NCBI GenBank assembly: GCA_023512475.1
Contig: JAILZL010000018.1
Location: 1 to 53,804, forward strand
Source: Syntrophobacterales bacterium
Lineage (GTDB): Bacteria > Desulfobacterota > Desulfobaccia > Desulfobaccales > 0-14-0-80-60-11
Direction: 5' to 3'
Length of the DNA: 53,804 nt
Translations under genes and position numbers: made by a program
Shown here: piece by piece, positions 1-9,100 of the stretch
How positions within the stretch are numbered: the first letter of the stretch is position 1
Layout of the letters: each line of letters begins with the position of its first letter
The notes under the pieces: generated by a model
The model's input: only the letters and a program-made list of their open reading frames with translations
What the model was told of the DNA's origin: nothing
The model's database searches: none

Positions 1-30
1 CGCTCATACAGAGCATGGAGGTGACGCGCC

Positions 31-57
31 AAAGCCCCGGGGGCAGTCGGCTTTTTT
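31..57 (+). terminator. possible terminator of an upstream gene
   Basis: AAAGCC at 31-36 can pair with GGCTTT at 49-54, and a run of six T follows at 52-57. One reading frame before it closes with TGA at 22-24, so this could be the end of a gene that starts outside the window. The stem is short and the upstream gene cannot be identified. Confidence 0.3.
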
Positions 58-125
58 CCCACAAGGTCATCCTGTTTTTGGTATATTAATGATTCAATGG
101 AAGATCATCTTTTTGCAAGAGCTGA

Positions 126-1384
126 ATGATGGAATATTGGGAGTTGTTTAAAAAATATTTATTTTTTCCTGTGGGACCTCTTGCTACCTGGGTTTTAGGT
201 CATCCATTGTATCATATTTACCGGCGGATTCCATCCAACTATAACTTATCACGAAATTCATTGGAAAAAATAATTATCATCCGCCTGGATGAAATTGGAG
301 ATCTGATCCTCACCTCTCCCTTCATCAGGGAGCTGAGACGCAATCTACCAAACTCCTATATAACCTTAGTCGTAAAACCAGAGACTTACAATTTATTGGA
401 AAAATGCCCTTATATAGATGAATTGCTCCTGATGGATGTGGGCGGCTCACGCTATATCAGACCTTTCCTTCGTCATGCCAGAGCCTTTTTTTGGCCAAGA
501 CGCATCTTTGGCGGAAAAAATACGATTTGGCATTAATCCCCCGCTTTGATACCGATTATTATCACGCCACCATCCTGGCTTATATGAGCGGGGCGCGATG
601 GCGTCTGGGTTTCACCGAAAAAGCCACCCACACCAAAAGAGTTTTGAATCGCGGCTACGACCGCCTTTTGACTCATGTCTGCCACAATATCAGCAGCCGC
701 CATGAGGTGGAGCACTCCCTGGAATTGCTGCGTTACCTGGGTTTTGCCATCCAGGAGGACCATCTGGAACTGTGGCCGGCCGCGGAAGACCGGGATCGCG
801 CCCGGGCTTTGATACATCACATATCTCTGGAATGCGGCGATGGCCCCCGCCTCGCCTTATCTCCGGGCGCAGGCCATCCCCGAAGACAATGGCCCGGCAC
901 CGGCTTTGCCGAGGTGGCCCGATGGTGGATTGAGGCTTTCCACGGGGTCGTGGTCATCATCGGCGGTCCGGGGGATGAAAAAACCGGAGAAGCCATTGCG
1001 CAGCGCGTGGGAAGGAAAGTGGTCAATATGGCCGGGAAGACCACCTTGCGCCAAACCGGAGAAATTCTGCGCCGCTGCCATCTGTTTGTGGGCAATGACA
1101 GCGGCCCTATGCATCTGGCGGCCGCCGCTAAAACCCCTGTAGTGGAAATTTCCCTTTTCCCCCTAAAGGGGCCCCTCAACCATGCTTATTCTCCGGCACG
1201 TTTCCACCCATGGAAAGTTCCTTACAAGGTGGTGACGATAGACGAATTGATTCATCCCTGCCGCATGGTCTGCACAGCATCACAGGCTCATTGTATCAAA
1301 CAAATCAAAACAGATGATGTCATCCAGGCTATCCTGTCTCTTCATCATGAGATCGATCTGCTGGCTTATAAAAGTCGTCAATAA
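126..1384 (+). pseudogene. GT9 (heptosyltransferase-like) glycosyltransferase, frameshifted
   Basis: Two overlapping frames, 126-536 and about 491-1384, make one glycosyltransferase family 9 protein of about 419 residues if a -1 shift occurs. The first part has the GT9 N-terminal pattern (IIIIRLDEIGDLILTSPFI). The second has the C-terminal sugar-nucleotide domain, with a SPGAGHPRRQWP segment and the family motif VGNDSGPMHLAAA. GT9 enzymes add heptose or related sugars to lipopolysaccharide core on the cytoplasmic side. The shift falls at seven T at 486-492. One extra T would give a continuous reading ARAFFLAKTHLWRKKYDLAL. It could be a sequencing error, a phase-variable tract, -1 recoding or a true null. 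The 5' part (about 60-530) is clearly AT-richer than the rest. The first ATG is at 126, with another at 129. Confidence 0.75.
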
Positions 1385-1425
1385 ACAGAAAGGCATGTCC
1401 ATCCGGGGGAAGGAGTAATAAAACC

Positions 1426-3357
1426 ATGGCTAAACGCATCACCTTCCAGCCCTATGACCTCACCGTGGAGGTGGAGGAGGGCGCCAATCTCCTGCAGGCA
1501 GCCCTGGCGGCCGGAGTCCACATCAACGCCTCCTGCGGCGGCGCCGGGGTCTGCGGCAAGTGCCGCATCATCCTGGACTCCGGCAGTCTGGACTGCGCCG
1601 AGACCACCCTTCTCACCCGGCAGGAATGGGAGCTGGGCTACCGCCAGGCCTGTCAGTGTCGCGTCCTCAGCGACGTGACCGTGCGCATTCCCCCGGAATC
1701 CCTTCTGGACAAACGCACCATCACCCGCCGCCGGGCCGGGGTGTCGTTGCGCCCCAGCCCCATCGACCTCCCTGCCCTCAAGGCCCAGGGCCTGTACAAT
1801 CCCGCCTTCCAGAAGAAATTCCTGCAGCTCCCGCCCCCCTCCCTGGCGGACAACCTCTGCGACCTCTCCCGGCTGGAGGGCGGCCTCTCCCGTCTCCACG
1901 GCCTCCACAACCTCACCCTGGACTTCCTGTTGGTGCGCAAGCTGGCCCGGGTCATGCGCCAGGAGAACTTCGCCGTCACCGCCACCCTGGACTTCGCCCA
2001 GCGCCGCTCCCGCAACCCCCGGCTGGTCAACCTGGAAGCCGGCGACACCACTTCCCGGCACTACGCCCTGGCGGTGGATATCGGCACCACCACGGTGTGG
2101 GTGCAGCTTCTGGATCTGGCCCAGGGCGAAATCATCGGCCAGGCCGCGGACTACAACGGCCAGATGGCCTACGGCGACGATGTCATCTCCCGCATCCTCT
2201 ACAGCCAGAAGGAAGGGGGGCTGGCCACCCTGCAGAAGGCGGTGGTGGCCACCATGAACCGCATCATCGCCGGGCTTTTGAAAAAACACCGCCTGGCCGC
2301 CGAGGACATCTCCCACCTCACCCTGGCGGCCAACACCACCATGACCCACCTCTTTTACGCCCTGGACCCCAAATACATCCGCTTGAGCCCCTACACCCCC
2401 GCGGCCTGCCATATTCCGCCGGTCCGGGCCCGGCACCTGGGCCTGGACCTGCCGGAGCACGTCTTCATCTACAGCGTCAGCTCGGTCTCCAGCTACGTGG
2501 GGGGCGACATCGTCAGCGGCGTGCTGGCCAGCGGCATCTACAAGGAACCCAAGCTCACCCTGTATATCGACATCGGCACCAACGGCGAGATCGTCATCGG
2601 CAACCAGGAGTGGCTGGCCTGCGCCGCCTGCTCGGCCGGCCCCGCCTTTGAAGGCGGCGGCATCCGCTTCGGCATGCGGGCCGCCCGGGGCGCGGTGGAG
2701 GAGGTGACCATCAACCCCGAAAATTGCGAACCCATGTTTTTAACCATCGATCTCGCCAAACCCAAGGGCATCTGCGGCTCCGGCCTCATCAACCTGCTGG
2801 CCGCCCTCATGGAGGCCGGCATCGTGCTTCCCAACGGCAAATTCCGGGACGACCTGAAGACGGACCGCATCCGGGAATCGGAAAACGGCCGGGAATACGT
2901 CCTGGCCTGGGGCAGCGACACGGAAAGCGGCGAAGACCTCACCTTGAGCGAGCTGGACATTGACAACCTCATGCGGGCCAAGGCGGCCATGTTCGCCGGC
3001 TACCTGACCCTGCTGGAAAGCGTCGGCCTCAAACTCTCCGATCTCCAGCAGGTCATCCTGGCCGGGGCCTTCGGGAATTTCATCAATCTGGAGAACGCCA
3101 TCACCATCGGCCTCCTCCCCGATCTGCCCCGGGAGTGTTTCCAATTCGTGGGCAACGCCTCCCTCATGGGCGCCACCCTGCTCGCCTTTTCCCGGGAACT
3201 TTTGGAGGAGGAACGCCGGGTCGCCGATATGATGACCAACTTCGAACTCTCCGAGGTCCCCAGCTACATGGACCAGTACATCTCCGCCCTTTTTTTGCCC
3301 CACACCCAAGCCGACTACTTCCCCACCATCACCGCCCGCCTCAAGGCGGGGCAGTGA
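1426..3357 (+). CDS. acsV: reductive activator of corrinoid protein (RACo, AcsV-type)
   Basis: This 643-aa protein begins with a plant-type [2Fe-2S] ferredoxin domain: Cys37, Cys43, Cys46 and Cys76 give the C-x5-C-x2-C...C pattern. An ASKHA-fold ATPase follows (LAVDIGTTTVWVQLL near residue 215; TLYIDIGTNGEIVIG further on). This is the layout of RACo, which uses ATP to reduce inactive Co(II) corrinoid in the corrinoid iron-sulfur protein so it can accept methyl groups in the Wood-Ljungdahl pathway. The family also has members that activate other methyltransferase corrinoids, so the partner is inferred. acsD and cooC near the window end make the acetyl-CoA pathway the best guess. The start is backed by GGAAGGAG a few bases upstream. 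It follows the GT9 gene by 41 bases. Confidence 0.85.
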   Translation: MAKRITFQPYDLTVEVEEGANLLQAALAAGVHINASCGGAGVCGKCRIILDSGSLDCAETTLLTRQEWELGYRQACQCRVLSDVTVRIPPESLLDKRTITRRRAGVSLRPSPIDLPALKAQGLYNPAFQKKFLQLPPPSLADNLCDLSRLEGGLSRLHGLHNLTLDFLLVRKLARVMRQENFAVTATLDFAQRRSRNPRLVNLEAGDTTSRHYALAVDIGTTTVWVQLLDLAQGEIIGQAADYNGQMAYGDDVISRILYSQKEGGLATLQKAVVATMNRIIAGLLKKHRLAAEDISHLTLAANTTMTHLFYALDPKYIRLSPYTPAACHIPPVRARHLGLDLPEHVFIYSVSSVSSYVGGDIVSGVLASGIYKEPKLTLYIDIGTNGEIVIGNQEWLACAACSAGPAFEGGGIRFGMRAARGAVEEVTINPENCEPMFLTIDLAKPKGICGSGLINLLAALMEAGIVLPNGKFRDDLKTDRIRESENGREYVLAWGSDTESGEDLTLSELDIDNLMRAKAAMFAGYLTLLESVGLKLSDLQQVILAGAFGNFINLENAITIGLLPDLPRECFQFVGNASLMGATLLAFSRELLEEERRVADMMTNFELSEVPSYMDQYISALFLPHTQADYFPTITARLKAGQ

Positions 3358-3451
3358 GGGGTGGCGGGAGGAGGGCCGGAAAGCGGCGCCACCCCCCCCT
3401 CTCCCAAACGGCCCTGAGCTTCCTCTCCTAGCAGGATGGTCGGGGAAGGGA

Positions 3452-3568
3452 CCAGGGGTCACCGACCCTTGCCCCCTCCCCCTACCCCTTAAAGGGGGCT
3501 GGGCTTCGCCAGCCTGGTAAACCGGGCCAGCCCCCTCCCAAAGGATTTCGGGGAGGGGTGTGCCTGCC
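3452..3568. repeat. GC-rich intergenic repeat, copy A
   Basis: This pyrimidine-rich then purine-rich stretch contains TCACCGACCC, runs of CCCCTACCCCTT, AAAGGGGG, GGCTTCGCC, CAGCCCCCTCCC and GGGGAGGGG. The same ordered blocks recur at about 22012-22124. It ends only a few bases from the stop codon of the minus-strand gene that starts at 4141. It may be a REP-like element or a strong RNA structure at gene ends. Confidence 0.5.
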
Positions 3569-3574
3569 GGAGCC

Positions 3575-4141
3575 TCAGGCCAGCTTTTTCAGGAGCCAGG
3601 CGACATTGTGGGCCAGGGCGGTGATGGTCTTCAGGCCTTCCTCATCCTTGGTGACTTCGCCGGGGGTGCGGCCGTAGGCAATGGGCCAGTAGGTGGCGCC
3701 GGGGACGATCATGCCGCTGATGATGAAAAAGAACATCAGCTGGGCGTAGGTGAAGTTGACGCCGGCCCGGCGGGCCACCACCAGGGGGGAGCCCACCTTG
3801 CGGTGGAAGGGGTTGTCCCCCATGCGGGCCACATAGCCGGCCCGGTCCAGGAGGGCCATGAGGTTGGGGGTGGCGGAGCCGAAGTAGACCGGGGAGCCCA
3901 CCAAGAGGGCGTCGGCCTGGGCCATCTGCCGGTAGAGCCCGTTGAAGTCATCCTCCTGGGCGCAGCGGTTCTTGTCCGTGGCGCATTTTTCGCACGCCAG
4001 GCAGGGGCGGATGTCCTTTTCATGCAGCGACACGTATTCCGTCTCCAGGCCTTCGGCGGCCAGCACCGTGAGGGCGTGGGTGAGGAGGGTGTAGGTGTTG
4101 CCCCGGGGCCGGGGCGAGCCGGAAATGGCCAGGACTTTCAT
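3575..4141 (-). CDS. flavodoxin-fold NAD(P)H-dependent FMN reductase / iron-sulfur flavoprotein
   Basis: The 188-aa product opens with the FMN-binding pattern MKVLAISGSPRPRGNTYTLL typical of the NADPH-dependent FMN reductase / iron-sulfur flavoprotein superfamily. A Cys-containing segment (CLACEKCATDKNRC, residues about 48-61) resembles the compact cluster motif of iron-sulfur flavoproteins. The flavodoxin-like LLVGSPVYFGSATPNL segment follows. It probably carries out FMN-linked electron transfer in the cytoplasm; the substrate is unknown. The ATG at 4141 was chosen because GGAGGTCTC lies just upstream and the family motif starts there; the longer upstream reading has no family match. It is transcribed divergently from a TetR regulator, which may control it. 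Confidence 0.8.
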   Translation of the reverse strand: MKVLAISGSPRPRGNTYTLLTHALTVLAAEGLETEYVSLHEKDIRPCLACEKCATDKNRCAQEDDFNGLYRQMAQADALLVGSPVYFGSATPNLMALLDRAGYVARMGDNPFHRKVGSPLVVARRAGVNFTYAQLMFFFIISGMIVPGATYWPIAYGRTPGEVTKDEEGLKTITALAHNVAWLLKKLA

Positions 4142-4225
4142 GAGACCTCCTTGACAGGGGTGTGCATCACCCACATCATAACAGGGCGCAGGGGGCGCGA
4201 AAACCACGCCGGAGGGATTTTTTCC

Positions 4226-4273
4226 TTGCGCCGGGACGGACCGGGGCTTTATAATGAGTGAGCGTTCACATTA
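4226..4273 (+). promoter_or_regulatory. promoter with overlapping TetR-type operator
   Basis: TTGCGC (4226-4231) and TATAAT (4250-4255) are 18 bases apart. Directly after the -10 box lies TGAGTGAGCGTTCACATTA (4255-4273). Its core GTGAGCGTTCAC is a near-palindrome like many TetR-family operators. It would cover the expected start of transcription of the regulator gene at 4278, which suggests autorepression. Confidence 0.6.
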
Positions 4274-4277
4274 GAAA

Positions 4278-4853
4278 ATGATGCGCGACGGACATCGTAC
4301 CAAGGAACGGATCACCCGCAGCGCCCTGAAGCTCTTTGTGGAGAAGGGCATCACTGAGGCCACCGTCCGGGACATCTCCCAGGCGGCCGGGGTGGCGGAA
4401 GGGACCCTGTACCGCCATTTTGCCAGCAAGGAGGACCTGGCCTGGGAACTCTTTGCCGGCAATTTCATGGCCTTCGCCCGGGAGCTGGAGGAGCTGGCCC
4501 GGGGGGAGGAGACTTTCCAAGCCAGGCTGGCGGCCATGGTGGGGCGGTTCTGCGAGTTTTTTGACCGGGATCCCCTGCTCTTCAGTTACCTGCTGTTGGC
4601 CCAGCATGCCCAGTTGCACAAGGTGACGGAGGACATGGCCAACCCGGTGACGGTGGTGCGGGAACTGGTGGCCCAGGGGATGGCCAAGGGCGAGGTGCCG
4701 CCGGCCGACCCCGAGGTGGCCGCGGCCATGGTGCTGGGGGTGGTCCTGCAGGTGGCGGTCTTCAAGATTTACGGCCGGGTCCGCCAGGACCTGGCGGCGC
4801 TGGCCCCGGAGCTCACCGCGGCCTGTTTCCGGGTCCTGCAGGTCAGGGGGTGA
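4278..4853 (+). CDS. TetR/AcrR-family transcriptional regulator
   Basis: The 191-aa protein has a TetR N-terminal helix-turn-helix at about residues 8-55. ATVRDISQAAGVAEGTLYRHF is the recognition region, followed by ASKEDL. A helical ligand-binding domain follows that I cannot assign to a ligand class. Proteins of this type usually repress a neighbouring operon and their own gene until a small molecule binds. The near-palindrome at 4255-4273 sits on its own promoter, and the divergent flavodoxin-like gene 136 bases away is the obvious second target. A second ATG at 4281 could also be the start. Confidence 0.85.
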   Translation: MMRDGHRTKERITRSALKLFVEKGITEATVRDISQAAGVAEGTLYRHFASKEDLAWELFAGNFMAFARELEELARGEETFQARLAAMVGRFCEFFDRDPLLFSYLLLAQHAQLHKVTEDMANPVTVVRELVAQGMAKGEVPPADPEVAAAMVLGVVLQVAVFKIYGRVRQDLAALAPELTAACFRVLQVRG

Positions 4854-4988
4854 CCGGGCGGGAATGCGGGGACCGGGATTTCCTGGCTTTTTTCTGTTAT
4901 GGACGTTTCAGGAGGCATACGCCGCCTTGATTTTGGCGGGGGCGTGGGCTATCCTGGAGCAAGCCGGACCTGGCAGAATCCAGCGGGG

Positions 4989-5174
4989 ATGCGCATGAAC
5001 ATGACCCGGGAAGAGATGGCGGCGAAAATCCGGGCCGCGGCGCCCCAGGGCAGGATCACCTGTGCCGCGGCCTTTAAGCTGGCGGAAGAACTGGGGGTGT
5101 CCCGGGGGGAGTTGGGGCACCTCCTGAATGAACTGCGGATCAAAATCATCAACTGTCAATTGGGCTGCTTTTAG
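4989..5174 (+). CDS. small winged-helix-like protein next to radical SAM enzyme
   Basis: This is a short protein of about 57-61 aa; start choices are ATG at 4989, 4995 or 5001. It looks like a single helix-turn-helix: TCAAAFKLAEELGVSRGELG, then a helix ending in LRIKIINCQLGCF. The two Cys in the final CQLGCF are notable for so small a protein. I recall similar short proteins beside radical SAM genes in anaerobes but cannot name a family with certainty. It ends two bases before the start of the radical SAM gene, so the two are almost surely co-translated. It may be a DNA-binding or metal-sensing accessory. An upstream extension to 4899 has no recognisable features. Confidence 0.6.
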   Translation: MRMNMTREEMAAKIRAAAPQGRITCAAAFKLAEELGVSRGELGHLLNELRIKIINCQLGCF

Positions 5175-5176
5175 CC

Positions 5177-6124
5177 ATGTCCTTCCTGTTCGGGCCGGTG
5201 CCCTCCCGGCGCCTGGGACGGTCGCTGGGGGTGGACCTGGTGCCGGCCAAAACCTGTTGTTATGACTGTATCTACTGCGAGGTGGGGCCCACCACCCACC
5301 TGACGGTGTCCCGCCGCGTCTTCATGCCCCCTCAGGCCGTCCTGGAGGAGCTGGAGGACTACCTGCGGGAAAACCCGGGGGCGCCGGAGGTCATCACCCT
5401 GGCGGGCTCCGGCGAGCCCACCCTGAACGCCGGCCTGGGGGAGATCATCCGCGGCATTAAGGCCCTGACCCGCCTGCCGGTGGCGCTCCTCACCAACGGC
5501 GCCCTGCTGCACCTGCCGGAGGTGCGCCGGGAGGCGGCCCGGGCGGACCTGGTGCTGCCGTCTCTGGACACGGCCCGGGCGGAGACCTTCCGTCGCCTCA
5601 ACCGGCCCCACCCCCACCTTTGCCTGGAGATGCTCCTTGCGGGTCTGCGGGCCTTTCGCCGGGAGTTTGCCGGCCGGCTCTGGCTGGAGGTGATGCTCCT
5701 TAAAGGGCTCAACGACACGGAGGCGGAGCTTTCCGCCCTGCGCCGGGCGATCGCAGAGGTGGCACCCGACAAGGTGCAGCTCAACACCGCGGTCAGGCCG
5801 GTGGTGGAAGAGTCGGCCCAGCCCCTGAGCCCCATGGAGATGACCCAGGCCGCCGCCTTCCTCGGGGGCGAGGTGGAGGTGGAGATCATCGCCGCGGCGC
5901 CCGCCGCGTCCGGAACCCCCCTGAACGTGTCGGACGAGGCCTACCTGAAGATGCTGGCCCGGCGGCCCATGACCGCCCCGGATCTGGCCCGGGCCCTGGG
6001 CCTGGCCACCGACGAGGTGACCGCCCGTCTGGCGGAGCTGGTCCGGCGGGGCCTGCTCCGGCGGGAGCAGCACCGCCAGGAGGCATTCTACCGCACCGCC
6101 CCCCAGGCGGCGGCGCGGCTGTAA
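5177..6124 (+). CDS. radical SAM protein with C-terminal winged-helix region
   Basis: The 315-aa protein has the radical SAM cluster motif Cys27-x3-Cys31-x2-Cys34 (CCYDCIYC) after a GPVPSRRLGRSLGVDLVP leader typical of the COG0731-like Fe-S oxidoreductase group. A SAM-binding glycine motif is seen in ITLAGSGEPTLN. Residues from about 255 to the end (APDLARALGLATDEVTARLAELV) look like a winged helix that would read nucleic acid or a partner. The reaction is unknown. Pairing with the small HTH-like protein two bases upstream suggests one functional unit. The ATG at 5177 is the only good start. Confidence 0.8.
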   Translation: MSFLFGPVPSRRLGRSLGVDLVPAKTCCYDCIYCEVGPTTHLTVSRRVFMPPQAVLEELEDYLRENPGAPEVITLAGSGEPTLNAGLGEIIRGIKALTRLPVALLTNGALLHLPEVRREAARADLVLPSLDTARAETFRRLNRPHPHLCLEMLLAGLRAFRREFAGRLWLEVMLLKGLNDTEAELSALRRAIAEVAPDKVQLNTAVRPVVEESAQPLSPMEMTQAAAFLGGEVEVEIIAAAPAASGTPLNVSDEAYLKMLARRPMTAPDLARALGLATDEVTARLAELVRRGLLRREQHRQEAFYRTAPQAAARL

Positions 6125-6184
6125 TCACGATCACAGCCCGGGGCCGGCGGCCTCCGGGGGCAGAGAGGATCTGAGGAAAAGACG

Positions 6185-9100
6185 ATGGACCGGAGACTTT
6201 CTCTGGGGCTGGATATCGGCTCCGTCAGTGTCAATCTCGTGGTGGTGGACCCGGAGGGCCGGGTGCTCCGGGAGGAATACCGGCGGCATCTGGGCGAGCC
6301 CTACCGCACCGCCTACCAGCTTCTGCGCGAGACCGCGGCGGCGTTTCCTTTGGACTCCTTCCGCCTGGCCGCCTGCACCGGCATGGGCGGCAAGGTCCTG
6401 GCGGACCTGTTGGGCTGCCCCTTTGTCAATGAAGTCATCGCCCTGGCCCGGGGGACGTATCACTTCCACCCCGAGGTGAAGAGCATCATCGACATGGGGG
6501 GCGAGGACGCCAAGCTCATCCTGGTGGACCGGGAAGGGGGCAAGCAGGTGATCGTGGACTTCGCCATGAACACCATGTGCGCCGCGGGCACCGGCTCCTT
6601 CCTGGACCAGCAGGCCCACCGCCTGGGCTACACCATCGAAGAGTTCAGCACCCTGGCGTTGAAATCCACCACCCCGCCCCGCATCGCCGGCCGCTGCAGC
6701 GTCTTTGCCAAAAGCGACATGATCCACCTGCAGCAGGGCGCCACCCCGGATTATGAGATCGTGGCGGGCCTGTGCCAGGCGGTGGCCCGCAATCTCAAAA
6801 GCAACATCGCCAAGGGCAAGAAGCTCACCCCGCCGGTGGCCTTTCAGGGCGGGGTGGCCCACAATCTGGGGGTGCGCAAGGCCTTCCAGGAGGTCCTGGA
6901 GCTGGCCGAGGGCGAGCTCATCATCCCGCCTCACTTCTGCGCCCTGGGCGCCCTGGGGGCGGCCTTGGTGACCGCCGAGGAGCCGCCCGCCCACTTCACC
7001 CTGGACCTGGGCCGCCTGGAGGAGTATCTGGCCCGGGAGGCGGAACCGGAGCATCCCCTCCCCCGCCTGAAACCGCCGGCGGCGCCGGCATACGACCGCT
7101 ACGCGGTGGCCGAGCCGCCCCCGGTGGGCTCCGAGACCGAGGCCTATCTGGGGATCGACGTGGGGTCCATCAGCACCAACGTGGTGGTCATTGACAAGGA
7201 CATGAACGTCCTGGCCCGGGAGTATCTCATGACCGCGGGCCGCCCCTTGGAGGCCATCACCGAGGGCCTGCGCCGGGTGGGCCGCCGCCTGGCGGGCCGG
7301 GTGAAGATCATGGGCGCGGCCACCACCGGCTCGGGCCGCTACCTCACCGGGGATTTCATCGGCGCGGATGTGGTGCGCAATGAAATCACCGCCCAGGCCA
7401 CCGCCGCTGCGGCCATCGACCCGGAGGTGGACACCATCTTTGAGATCGGCGGCCAGGACTCCAAGTTCATCTCCCTGGAAAACGGCGCCATCGTGGACTT
7501 CATGATGAACAAGGTCTGCGCCGCGGGCACCGGCTCGTATCTGGAGGAGCAGGCGGAGAAGCTGGGCATCTCCATCCGGGAGGAGTTCGGCCGCCTGGCC
7601 CTGGAGGCGGAAAAACCGGTGCGCATGGGCGAGCGCTGCACCGTGTTCATGGAGTCGGACATCGTCCACCACCAGCAGCGGGGCGCGGCCAAAGACGACC
7701 TGGTGGCCGGGCTCTCCTACTCCATCGTTTACAACTACCTGAACAAGGTGGTGGAGGACCGGCGCATCGGCCAAAAGATCTTCTACCAGGGGGCCACCGC
7801 GGCCAACCAGGGCATCGTGGCCGCCTTCGAGGCGGTGCTGGGCAAGCCCATCACCGTGCCCCCGCATCATGATGTCACCGGGGCCATCGGCGCCGCCCTC
7901 CTGGCCATGCGGGAGCGCACCTGGGAGACCTCCCGCTTCAAGGGCTTCGACCTGGCGGAGCGGCAGTACACCATCCAGTCCTTCGAGTGCCAGAGCTGCC
8001 CCAACCGCTGCGAGATCCGCCAGGTGCAGATCGAGGGCGAGCGGCCCCTGTTCTACGGCAGCCGCTGCGAAAAGTATGAGGTGGACACCCGGCGGGTGAG
8101 CCATGACCTGCCGGATCTGGTGGCGGAGCGGGAGGAGCTGCTCTACGGGCCGGAGCCCCCCGCTGAGGGCCCCCGGGGCCAGATCGGCATCCCCCGCACC
8201 ATGTACTTCCAGGAATACATGCCTTTCTTCCGCACCTTCCTGGAGGAGTTGGGTTTCGGGGTGGTGCTCTCCCCCAAGACCAACAAGGCGGTTATCCGCC
8301 AGGGGGTGGAGTGCCTGGCGGCGGAGCCCTGCTATCCCGTGAAGGTGGCCCACGGCCATGTGCTGGATCTCCTGAAAAACGGCGTGGAGCGCATCCTCCT
8401 CCCCAGCATCATTGACCTGCCCCACAAGCATCCGGAGGTGAAATCCGGGGTGGTCTGCCCCATGGTGCAGTCCCTGGCCTACACCCTGCCCACCGCCATT
8501 GACGTGGCCTCCTTTGGGGCCCGGCTGCTGACCCCGGTGCTCTATTTCGGCCAGGGCAGGGAGCGTCTGCGGGAGGGCCTGAGGGACCTGGGCCGTATGC
8601 TGGGGGTGTCCCGCTTTGCCGTGGACCGGGCCCTGGAGAAGGCCCAGGCGGCCCAGGAGGAGTACTACCGGCGCCTGTGGGCCCGGGGCCGGGAGATCCT
8701 CTCCGGCCTGCGGGATGACGAGCGGCTCATGATCCTCATCGGCCGCCCCTACAACGCCCTGGATCCGGGGATGAACCTCAATCTGCACCGCAAATTGCGC
8801 CAGCTGGGCGTCCTGGCCATGCCCATGGACTTCCTCCCCCTGGATGAGGTGGACAACCTGGAGGAGATCAAGCCCATGTACTGGCGCTTCGGCCAGAAGA
8901 TCTTGGGCGCGGCGGAGTTCATCCGCCGGGACCCCCGGCTCTACGGCATCTTCATCACCAATTTCGGCTGCGGCCCCGACTCCTTCATTGAGCATTTCTT
9001 CAAGGAGCAGATGCGGGGCAAGCCCTATCTGGAAATCGAGATCGACGAGCATTCCTCGGATGTGGGGGCCATCACCCGCCTGGAGGCTTTCCTGGACAGC

